Assembly (NCBI GenBank): GCA_020628635.1
Contig: JAHDEU010000007.1
Location: 1 to 19,739 of the forward strand
Source of the DNA: Hellea sp.
GTDB lineage: Bacteria; Pseudomonadota; Alphaproteobacteria; Caulobacterales; Maricaulaceae
Direction: 5' to 3'
Length of the DNA: 19,739 nt
Shown here: positions 6,935 through 13,781 of the stretch, piece after piece
Layout of the letters: every line of letters begins with the position of its first letter
How positions within the stretch are numbered: the stretch's first letter is position 1
Position numbers and translations under genes: made by a program
The notes under the pieces: model-generated
Databases searched by the model: none
What the model saw: the letters and a program-made list of their open reading frames with translations, nothing else
Told to the model about the DNA's origin: nothing

Positions 6935-9900
6935 ATGGCCGCAGGCACTGGCAGCGAGCAGGAACCGGGACAGATTTGCGAGTTCGACGGGCTCGCGTCC
7001 GCGACGCTCGATCTCGTCTTCTTCGGCTCCTACACATTCGGCAGCACGTTCCGCAGCACGGCCGCGAATGGCGTGGTGCTGGGCAGTGTGGACGAGACCG
7101 GACTGGCCGAGATCAGCGACCTCGTCGTGGTGGCGGGCGCACGGTTCGACAATAGCGGCACGGCCATATCCGTCACGGGCGGCGCGTCCGTGGTGTTCGA
7201 CGGCGCCGTTACGGCGGGCGCGACGGGAATTTCAGTCATCGGTCCGCTGGCCTCCGTGCTGCAGATCGGCGGGAGCGTCAATGCGGGCGGCACCGGCGTG
7301 CAGCTGGAAGGCGGCGCGGGCTCCATCCTGACGACGACCGGAACGATCACCGCGCAGCAGGCCGTGCGGGTCGTCGCCAGCGAGGCGGAGATCGACATAG
7401 GCGGGCGGCTGGACGACGGACAGGGCGGTGCGGCCGGAACCTCCGGCGTCAACGCGGACCTGGATGACAGCGTGCTGGGCGTGACGGGCACGTTGTTGTT
7501 CGGCGACTCCGGCGTGTCCGCCAGCGGCAGCGGCAACGAGATCAACCTGTCGGGCGAGATCACGGCCGACCGTGCCGCCGTTCTCGCCGTGTCCGGGAGC
7601 CAGATCAACATATCGGGCGCGCTGCTCGGCAGCACGTCGGGACTGGTCGTGAGCGGCAATTCCAACACGCTCAACGTGACCGGGCTGGTGGCGGGCGACC
7701 TGCCCGACACGGGCTCGACCGGCGGCGTAGCGCTCGACATCGTCGGCGATGACAACACGGTCACGGTCGCGGACGGAGCGACGCTGCGCACGGGCAGCTC
7801 CGGCCTGGCGGTCACGGGCGATGGCAACACCGTCACGGTCGATGCCGAGATACAGAGCAGCAATGCGGGCATAGTCGTGCAGGGCAATGACTTCGGCAGC
7901 GTCAATACTGTGCGCCTGAACTCCGACCTGCGCGCCAACAATGTCGGCGTGCTCCTTTCGGACGGCTCGAGCGTGTTCGAACAGGGCGCTGGCTCGACCA
8001 TTTTCGTGGATGTGGACGCGGTGTCCGATGCGCGCGGGCTGGTGCTGGGCAGCGGCACGCGCGCGACGATCGGCGGGTCGATCGATGCGGGCGGCGAGGG
8101 CGGCGTCGGCGCGCTGGTGGCGGGCGGGGCCCTCACCGTGACGGGATCGATCTCGGCCCTGCGCCGGGGCGTGATCATGGAGCAGGGCTTTGCACCGGAC
8201 GGCACGCTGATCGCGCCGACCCTGCGCGTGGAGGACGGCGCGACCGTGGTCGGCTCCGGTGTCGGCATCCAGACGCGCAGCGGCGCGGCGGAGATCACCA
8301 TTGCGGGCACGGTCACGTCGCTCCTCAACGGCATTCGCGTGTCCAACGACACGCAGCTGGAGCGCAACATCACGGTCACGGTGGAGAGCACGGGCCGCAT
8401 CGTCGCGCCCATCGCCATCCGCGACGACGCGCCGGGCGGCGGCGATCCGGAAGCGGGCGGGCTGAGCCTGACCAATGCGGGCGATATCGAGGGGCTGGTC
8501 GAGCTGAATGCGGGCGCGGACACGGTGGTGAACTCCGGCCTCATCCGCTCGCTAGACGCCGGCGCGGGCGACGACGTGGTCGTCAACACCGGACGCATCA
8601 CGGTGCTGACGGAACTCGGCTCCGGCGATGACCGCTATTCGGGCGGGGACGACAGCGAGCGCGTCGATGACGGCTCCGGCGCGGATGTCGTGCTGCTGGG
8701 CGCGGGCGCCGACGTGGTGCTGACCGGCGCGGACCGGGGGGACCGCTTTGACGGCGGCGCGGGCGAGGACAGCATCATCATGGATCTGCGCTCCACGGCC
8801 GTGACGGTGGATTTCTTCGCCGGAACGATCGCGCGCGGCGGGGAGGTGGACGCCACCTTCTCCGGGTTCGAGAGCATCGTGACGGGCGATGGAAACGACC
8901 GCATCATCGGCGACAACGCAGCCAATTTCCTGTCCGGCGCGGGCGGCGACGACGTCATCACGGGCGACGCCTTCACCCCCCTGCCCCCGAACAGCGTGGA
9001 AGCGCAGGTCTTCCGCGCCTACCAGGCCGTGCTGGGCCGCGCGCCGGACGCGGCCGGGTTCCAGGCCTTCACCAATGCCGTCAAGCTGGGCCAGCTGAGC
9101 CAGCAGCAGGTGATCGCGGACTTCGTCACCTCCCCGGAGTTCCAGGCCACCTACGGCACGCTGTCCAACCGGACCTTTGTGGAGCTGCTCTACAACAACG
9201 TGCTGGGCCGCGACGGCGACGCGGACGGCATTGCGGCCTTCACGGCGGTGCTGGACGGCGGTGCGGAACGCTCGGCCGTCGTGATCGACTTCGCCAACTC
9301 GGCGGAATTCATCGGCCTCACCGCGCTGAGCTCCGCCGCCTTTGCGACCAATGTCGTGATCAATCCGGTGGAGGGCGATGTCTTCCGCGCCTATCAGGCC
9401 GTGTTCGACCGCGCGCCGGACGCGGCCGGGTTCGAGCTGTTCGTCGGCGCGGTCTTGGCTGGCGTGCTGAGCCTGGAGCAGGTCGTGGCGGAATTTGTCG
9501 CCTCCGACGAATTCCAGGACACCTATGGCGCACTCGACAACGCGGCCTTCGTCGAGCTGCTCTACGACAATGTCCTGCCGGGCAATGAGGACCCGGCCGG
9601 GCGCGCGGCGTTCACGGCCGCGCTGGATGGCGGCCGGTCGCGGGCATCGGTCGTGAACGACTTCGTCACCAGTTTCGAGTTCGCCCGCGCCACGCAGGAC
9701 GCGGCCGTCGCCTTCACCCGCGACGCCTATGACGGGCTGAGCGACGACACGCTGTCGGGCGGGACCGGCAATGACACGCTGTTCGGCGGGCGCGGCGACG
9801 ACGTGTTCATCATCGGCGACGGCGTGGACCGCATCCTCGACTTCACCCTCGGCCAGGACACCATCGACGCGTCCGCTCTGAACGACGACCTCGCGGATTC

Positions 9901-10132
9901 GTTCGCGGACGTGATCGGCCTCGCCACCCAGCGCGGCCAGGACACGGTGTTCGACTTCGGCGAGGGCAATGTCACGACGCTGGCGAACGTGCAGCTGAGC
10001 GACCTCACCGCCGACGACTTCATCTTCGAAGCCCCCGACGCCCGGAAGCCGCCGGCGGACCCCGCCGCCGAAGCGGTTCCGGTCGAGGATCTGGCGTGGG
10101 CGGACGCACCGCCCGAAGACCTCTTCGCCTAG
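6935..10132 (+). CDS. Beta-solenoid RTX protein with DUF4214 block, type I secreted (paralogue 3)
   Basis: ATG 6935 has GGAGG 8 nt upstream and gives 1065 residues; another ATG at 6928 is out of frame and too close to the SD. There is no signal peptide. Residues about 20-540 form a beta-helix ladder with about 20-residue periodicity, including several N-T-V turns (GDDNTVTV, GDGNTVTV). RTX-type repeats follow to about 8990, then four DUF4214-like units (8998 to about 9710), a second RTX stretch (GGTGNDTLFGGRGDD), a DFTLGQDTID module and a Pro/Ala/Asp linker ending EDLFA. The C-terminal 400 residues closely match the two upstream genes. Shorter than paralogue 2 mainly in the solenoid. The stop TAG shares the palindrome CTAG with the convergent dipeptidase. 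Likely a secreted surface protein; ligand unknown. Confidence 0.88.
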   Translation: MAAGTGSEQEPGQICEFDGLASATLDLVFFGSYTFGSTFRSTAANGVVLGSVDETGLAEISDLVVVAGARFDNSGTAISVTGGASVVFDGAVTAGATGISVIGPLASVLQIGGSVNAGGTGVQLEGGAGSILTTTGTITAQQAVRVVASEAEIDIGGRLDDGQGGAAGTSGVNADLDDSVLGVTGTLLFGDSGVSASGSGNEINLSGEITADRAAVLAVSGSQINISGALLGSTSGLVVSGNSNTLNVTGLVAGDLPDTGSTGGVALDIVGDDNTVTVADGATLRTGSSGLAVTGDGNTVTVDAEIQSSNAGIVVQGNDFGSVNTVRLNSDLRANNVGVLLSDGSSVFEQGAGSTIFVDVDAVSDARGLVLGSGTRATIGGSIDAGGEGGVGALVAGGALTVTGSISALRRGVIMEQGFAPDGTLIAPTLRVEDGATVVGSGVGIQTRSGAAEITIAGTVTSLLNGIRVSNDTQLERNITVTVESTGRIVAPIAIRDDAPGGGDPEAGGLSLTNAGDIEGLVELNAGADTVVNSGLIRSLDAGAGDDVVVNTGRITVLTELGSGDDRYSGGDDSERVDDGSGADVVLLGAGADVVLTGADRGDRFDGGAGEDSIIMDLRSTAVTVDFFAGTIARGGEVDATFSGFESIVTGDGNDRIIGDNAANFLSGAGGDDVITGDAFTPLPPNSVEAQVFRAYQAVLGRAPDAAGFQAFTNAVKLGQLSQQQVIADFVTSPEFQATYGTLSNRTFVELLYNNVLGRDGDADGIAAFTAVLDGGAERSAVVIDFANSAEFIGLTALSSAAFATNVVINPVEGDVFRAYQAVFDRAPDAAGFELFVGAVLAGVLSLEQVVAEFVASDEFQDTYGALDNAAFVELLYDNVLPGNEDPAGRAAFTAALDGGRSRASVVNDFVTSFEFARATQDAAVAFTRDAYDGLSDDTLSGGTGNDTLFGGRGDDVFIIGDGVDRILDFTLGQDTIDASALNDDLADSFADVIGLATQRGQDTVFDFGEGNVTTLANVQLSDLTADDFIFEAPDARKPPADPAAEAVPVEDLAWADAPPEDLFA

Positions 10133-11382
10133 CGCGCTTCGGCCTCCACCGCTTCCATGACCCTCAGCAGGTTGCCGCCCCAGATCTTGGCGATCTGCTC
10201 TTCGGAGTAGCCGCGGCGCACCAGCTCGGCGGTGACGTTCTGCGTCTCGGACGCGTCGCGCCAGCCGTCTATGCCGCCGCCGCCGTCGAAGTCGGATGCA
10301 ATGCCGACATGGTCGATGCCCGCGATCTTCACCGCATGGTCGATGTGGTCCGCGAAGTCGGACACATTGGCTTCGGGTGCCATGGCCGTGATGGCGGCGC
10401 GGCGCTCGCCGTAGCGGTCGCGCTTGGCCTGGTCCCAGCTCGCGCGGTCGCCGAACTCCGCGTCCAGTGCATCGCGCGCGGCCTGCTGCTCGGCGGTCGG
10501 CAGCTTCACATAGGACCCCAGCGCGACCATCTGCGCCACGCCGCCGACCTCCGCGATCTTGCGCAGCTGTTCGTCGTCCAGATTGCGCGCCGTGTCGGCA
10601 ACGGCCTTCACCCCGCTATGGCTCGCGATGATCGGCGTGCGCGACAGCTCTGCGGCCTGCATCATGGTCGCCTTGCCCGCATGGCTGACATCCACCATGA
10701 TGCCCGCATCGTTGAGGCGCCTGACCAGCTCCTCTCCCAGCTTCGACAGCCCGCCATGGCGCGGGTCGGCCCCGGCGGCCACGTCGCGCTCCGGATGCGG
10801 GTTGGAGCTGTCTCCGAACTGGTTGTGCCCGAAATGGGTGATGCCGACATAGCGCACGCCCATATCGGCATAGGCCTGCAGCTCCGGCAGGGCCGTCTCC
10901 GCACCCAGCGGAAAGGCGTTCTCCATGCCGACCAGCACGGCGTGGCGGCCCTCGCCCACGATGCGGCGCACATCGGCGGCCGTGGTGGCGAGGCCGAAGG
11001 ACGGGTTCTCCCGCGTCAGCCGCGTGATGGCGTTGATCCGCGTCTGTGCGATCTCGCGGCCCTGCGCGAAGCCGGCGTCCGTCATCTCGCCTTGGGGGGT
11101 GTACACGATCCAGAAACCGCTATCGAGCTGGCCCTGCTGCAGCTTGGGCAGGTCCACTTGCAGATCGGTGTCACCGTAAGGGTCGATCTCCGTCATATAG
11201 GTCAGCGGAATGTCGATATGGGTGTCGAGCGTCAGCAGCCGGTCATGCAGCGCGGCGGTATCAGTCGTGGCCGCTTGCTCTTGTGTTTGCGACTGCTCTC
11301 GTGTTTGCGCTTGCTCTTCCGGTTCGGGCGACCCGCAGGCGGCGAGGATGAGGGCAAGCGGCAGGAGATAGTGGCGGGACAT
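10129..11382 (-). CDS. Membrane dipeptidase (peptidase M19), lipoprotein
   Basis: The start at 11382 gives 417 residues beginning MSRHYLLPLALILAAC, a lipoprotein signal with lipobox LAAC and Cys16; Gly at +2 suggests outer-membrane retention. GGAG lies 6 nt upstream. An upstream in-frame ATG (11457) would bury the signal, so it is rejected. M19 zinc-site motifs are visible: DTHIDIP (HxD), VGMENAFPLG (bridging Glu, usually VGxENG), GIMVDVSH and PIIASHSG (His ligands) and GIASDFDG (Asp). The family hydrolyses dipeptides, sometimes with D-residues. Between the lipid anchor and the catalytic domain is a Gln-rich hexapeptide repeat encoded by an 18-nt tandem repeat. Its start lies about 30 nt from that of the divergent recombinase gene, so its promoter must overlap that coding region. 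It overlaps RTX gene 3 by 4 nt at the 3' end. Confidence 0.9.
   Translation of the reverse strand: MSRHYLLPLALILAACGSPEPEEQAQTREQSQTQEQAATTDTAALHDRLLTLDTHIDIPLTYMTEIDPYGDTDLQVDLPKLQQGQLDSGFWIVYTPQGEMTDAGFAQGREIAQTRINAITRLTRENPSFGLATTAADVRRIVGEGRHAVLVGMENAFPLGAETALPELQAYADMGVRYVGITHFGHNQFGDSSNPHPERDVAAGADPRHGGLSKLGEELVRRLNDAGIMVDVSHAGKATMMQAAELSRTPIIASHSGVKAVADTARNLDDEQLRKIAEVGGVAQMVALGSYVKLPTAEQQAARDALDAEFGDRASWDQAKRDRYGERRAAITAMAPEANVSDFADHIDHAVKIAGIDHVGIASDFDGGGGIDGWRDASETQNVTAELVRRGYSEEQIAKIWGGNLLRVMEAVEAEAR
11276..11320. repeat. 18-nt tandem repeat in the dipeptidase linker
   Basis: TGCTCTTGTGTTTGCGAC (11276-11293) is followed by a copy with three changes (11294-11311) and by a partial third (TGCTCTTCC). 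On the minus strand it encodes EQAQTR, EQSQTQ, EQAATT. Being a multiple of three, unit gain or loss would change linker length without breaking the frame. Confidence 0.75.
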
Positions 11383-11413
11383 GGACGGCTCCGAGGGTGG
11401 CGTGGTTACCGGG

Positions 11414-12409
11414 ATGTTTACCCTTGCGCGCCACGCTTGGCGAGTGCCCCACGCCATTCCTCATATCGACACTCCTGATGTAGATGGGGACACCGTCCGC
11501 GCGACCTTCCTGTCCCATCTGGCGGGCGAGCGCCGCCTGGCCGACAAGACCGTCGAAGCCTATGGCCGCGACATCGCCGCGTTCCAGCATTTCATCGCGC
11601 GCCACGTCGATGCGCCGGCGGGGCTGCGCGTGCTGGCCGCGCTCAAGGCTGCCGACTTCCGCGCCTATCTCGCCGCGCGCCGCAGCGAGGGGCTGGGCAG
11701 CGCGTCCGTGCAGCGCCTGCTGTCGGCCCTGCGCACCTTCTACCGCTACCTCGAGCGGCGCTGGGACGTGGCCAACTCCGAAATCGCGCTGATCCGCGGC
11801 CCGCGCTCCAAGCCGGTCGTGCCCAAGGCGCTGTCGGTCTCGGGCGCGAAGGAACTGGTCGAGCTCGGCAGCGTGGGCGGCCGCGAGGCCTGGGTCGAGG
11901 CGCGCAACGCCGCCGTGCTGGGCCTCGCCTATGGGGCGGGGCTACGCATCTCCGAAGTGCTTGCCATCGATGCGGGCGCGCTGCCGCTGGGGCCGTCGCT
12001 GCGCGTCACCGGCAAGGGCAGCAAGACGCGCATCGTGCCGGTCCTGCCGCGCGTGGCCGAACTCGTGGAACGCTACGCCGCGCTCTGCCCCTTCCCGCTC
12101 GCGCCTGATGCCGCGCTATTCCGCGGCGCGCGCGGCGGGCGGCTCAATCCGCGCGTGGTGCGCCATGCCGTGGCGGAGCTGCGCGGCTATCTCGGCCTGC
12201 CGGAGAGCGCCACGCCCCATGCGCTGCGGCACAGCTTTGCGACGCACCTGCTCGCGGGCGGGGGCGACCTGCGCACCATCCAGCAACTGCTCGGCCATGC
12301 CAGCCTGTCCACCACCCAGCGCTACACCGCCGTCGATGCGGCAGGCCTGCGCAAGGCCCACGCGGCCGCCCACCCTAGGGCGCGCCGCCGAGCGCCTCGA
12401 AGCGTCTGA
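11414..12409 (+). CDS. xerC: Tyrosine recombinase XerC
   Basis: From ATG 11414 this is 331 residues. It has an N-terminal SAM-like DNA-binding domain (FLSHLAGERRLADKTVEAYGRDI) and the complete catalytic set: R178 (AGLRISEV), K201 (TGKGSKTR), H269 and R272 (HALRHSFATH), H295 (LLGHASLSTT) and nucleophile Y304 (QRYTAVD). XerC with XerD resolves chromosome dimers at dif. The family is usually about 300 residues, so the true start may be a little downstream (a GTG at 11444); an ATG at 11381 would overlap the divergent dipeptidase start. No clear Shine-Dalgarno decides it. Lack of phage or integron genes nearby supports a housekeeping XerC over an element integrase. The last 35 nt overlap the convergent HD-hydrolase gene, and the Arg/Ala-rich C-terminal extension is the part encoded there. 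Confidence 0.88.
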   Translation: MFTLARHAWRVPHAIPHIDTPDVDGDTVRATFLSHLAGERRLADKTVEAYGRDIAAFQHFIARHVDAPAGLRVLAALKAADFRAYLAARRSEGLGSASVQRLLSALRTFYRYLERRWDVANSEIALIRGPRSKPVVPKALSVSGAKELVELGSVGGREAWVEARNAAVLGLAYGAGLRISEVLAIDAGALPLGPSLRVTGKGSKTRIVPVLPRVAELVERYAALCPFPLAPDAALFRGARGGRLNPRVVRHAVAELRGYLGLPESATPHALRHSFATHLLAGGGDLRTIQQLLGHASLSTTQRYTAVDAAGLRKAHAAAHPRARRRAPRSV

Positions 12410-12968
12410 GGAAAGCGGCCTCCGCGTCGATTACCGACATGGGCGCGACATCGACATCCACGCCGTCCGGCGGAATGATGAAGAAGTCCGCCCCCTCCTC
12501 TTCCGTGAAACCCGCGATCTGCGTCGCCTCGAAATAGGCGCAGATGACATCGCAGCGCTTGATGCGGCGGTGAAGCCGCGCGGAGGTCTCGGCAGGCAGT
12601 CCGAAGCGCACATTGATCGCCCGCTCCAGCCGTGCCTCGAAACTCTTGTAGTCCAGCCCCAGTGCCGCCTTGAACGGGCTGATCATGTCGCCCACCACAT
12701 ATTCCGGCGCGTCGTGCAGCAGCGCAGTCAGCCGCTCCGCCGTCGTGGTCTTGGGGTAGAGCCGCCCCAGCAGGTCTTCGACGATGACTGAATGCTGCGC
12801 GACCGAAAAGGCGTGGTCTCCGGTGGTCTGCCCGTTCCACCGCGCCACGCGGGCGAGGCCCCGCGCGATGTCCTCGATTTCGATGTCCAGAGGGCTGGGG
12901 TCGAGCAGGTCGAGCCGGCGGCCCGAAACCATGCGCTGCCAGGCGCGGGGTGGGTGGGAGCGGGGCAT
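12375..12968 (-). CDS. HD-domain phosphohydrolase (YfbR/5'-deoxynucleotidase-like)
   Basis: It encodes 197 residues. The HD signature is intact: H59 (SVAQHS), H85-D86 (LLHDAPEY) and D140 (KRCDVICAYFEA), the spacing of YfbR-type metal-dependent phosphohydrolases that act on 5'-deoxynucleotides. The N-terminal stretch RRLDLLDPSP...IEDIARGLARVARWNGQT is a conserved lead-in of the alphaproteobacterial members of this family. The substrate is not determined by sequence. An alternative start at 12932 (Met13, just before the conserved RRLDLL) is possible, as neither ATG has a strong Shine-Dalgarno. The 3' end overlaps xerC by 35 nt. Confidence 0.83.
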   Translation of the reverse strand: MPRSHPPRAWQRMVSGRRLDLLDPSPLDIEIEDIARGLARVARWNGQTTGDHAFSVAQHSVIVEDLLGRLYPKTTTAERLTALLHDAPEYVVGDMISPFKAALGLDYKSFEARLERAINVRFGLPAETSARLHRRIKRCDVICAYFEATQIAGFTEEEGADFFIIPPDGVDVDVAPMSVIDAEAAFLRRFEALGGAP

Positions 12969-13257
12969 GGGCCGGAAGTAGCAGGGATGGGCGCGCGGTG
13001 CGCGGCTTTTTGTGGGTGGGGTGTCGCTCCGAGGTCAGCTTTTCACGATTGTCCCGCGTCCCCTTTCAAAAGGGAACCGCCCTAGATGGTATAGACCAAC
13101 AATCCCTTCCCCGAGCAGGGGAAGGTGGGACTGACGCCATCAGGCAGCAGGCTCGGAAGGGGGTGCGCTGCGCCAACGCCGGAGCATCCCCTTCCGACCT
13201 TGCTCGCTGCGCGTCGCAAGCCCACCTTCCCCTGCTCGGGGAAGGGATCGCGGGTCG
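12969..13257. other. Intergenic region between HD hydrolase and cpdR
   Basis: A 289-nt gap. Half of it is the paired-hairpin repeat at 13102-13248. A small stem CCCTTT-CA-AAAGGG lies just before it near 13060-13073. No open frame here looks like a gene. The promoter of the HD hydrolase must lie in the part near 12969-13100, but I cannot point to clear boxes. Confidence 0.55.
13102..13248. repeat. 147-bp BIME-like palindromic repeat
   Basis: The outer arms (13102-13129 and 13221-13248) are perfect 28-bp inverted repeats. Each arm contains its own hairpin, CCTTCCCC-GAGCA-GGGGAAGG. A second, inner inverted pair lies at 13153-13166 and 13184-13197 (14 bp, one wobble mismatch). Two inverted small hairpins around a spacer is the layout of REP/BIME elements. 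It begins 9 nt downstream of the cpdR stop and could end its transcript, although there is no T-tract. Confidence 0.75.
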
Positions 13258-13617
13258 TTACGCAGCGATCAGCCTATCCACCTCATTCACCAACTCCCGC
13301 AAATGCACCGGCTTGCTCAGCACCGTCTGGCTCGCCGCGTCCGGGTCGCTCAAGGCCACTGCCGCGAATCCCGTGATGAACATCACCTTGATCCCCGGCG
13401 ACAGCCGCTCGGCGTGCTTGGCCAGCTCGATCCCGTCGATCCCCGGCATCATGATGTCGGTCAGCAGGAGGTCGAACGCACCGTCGGCGAATTTCAGCGC
13501 GCGCAAGGCGCGTTCGCCGTCCGAGCAGGCAATGACATTGTGCCCGGCCTTTTCGAGGGCTTTCTCGAAAAAGCGGCGCATGTCGGTATCGTCTTCGGCG
13601 TAGAGGATGGTGGCCAT
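13258..13617 (-). CDS. cpdR: CpdR-like single-domain response regulator
   Basis: It encodes 119 residues starting MATILYAEDD; an in-frame ATG further upstream (13767) would add a non-conserved 50-residue tail overlapping the divergent gene and is rejected. It is a stand-alone receiver: acidic pocket E8/D9/D10, phospho-acceptor D54 (LLLTDIMMPGIDG), T82 (MFITGFAAVAL) and K102 (VLSKPVHL). Length, the MFITGFAAVAL stretch and the C-terminal LRELVNEVDRLIAA match CpdR of Caulobacter and relatives. There, CckA-ChpT phosphorylates CpdR; the unphosphorylated form delivers substrates to ClpXP and so controls CtrA and PdeA turnover. CckA, ChpT and ClpXP are not in the window. The divergent N-formylglutamate amidohydrolase neighbour is, from memory, also found beside cpdR in Caulobacter. 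Confidence 0.87.
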   Translation of the reverse strand: MATILYAEDDTDMRRFFEKALEKAGHNVIACSDGERALRALKFADGAFDLLLTDIMMPGIDGIELAKHAERLSPGIKVMFITGFAAVALSDPDAASQTVLSKPVHLRELVNEVDRLIAA

Positions 13618-13781
13618 GCGAGCGTGTTCTTTCTGTATGTGCCGAGTGCCGGCGAAGTCTAACCCGGGTGCAAGCGGCGCGCCATCCGATTTGCGGGCCG
13701 GGGTTAAGCGGTTGCGCAGCCCTTCGCGCCTGCGACTTAAAAAACCCTGACGATTCGGCGCATTCATGCGTAAACACGGCC
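13618..13781. promoter_or_regulatory. Divergent promoter region of cpdR and N-formylglutamate amidohydrolase
   Basis: 164 nt between two divergent starts. It includes an A-rich patch (TTAAAAAACC near 13737-13746), one GANTC site (GATTC at 13752-13756, the CcrM methylation target in many alphaproteobacteria) and a TTAAGC near 13705. I see no complete CtrA box (TTAA-N7-TTAA) and no unambiguous -35/-10 pair. Confidence 0.45.

Noticed and set aside
6928..7155. Small gene starting at ATG 6928 within the hairpin before RTX gene 3
   Set aside because: GGAGG lies only 1 nt before this ATG, and the product is an Arg-rich out-of-frame reading of the RTX gene.
10096..11478. A 460-codon plus-strand frame across the dipeptidase
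   Set aside because: It mirrors the dipeptidase, which has a lipobox and all M19 motifs; the mirror product shows only biased composition.
11414..12409. Integron or phage integrase as a sign of a mobile element
   Set aside because: The protein has XerC layout with no adjacent excisionase, att-like repeats, cassette array or phage genes; neighbours are housekeeping genes.
13085..13260. CRISPR array, because of repeated hairpin sequences near cpdR
   Set aside because: There are only two arms in inverted orientation and no regular direct repeats or spacers, and no cas genes.
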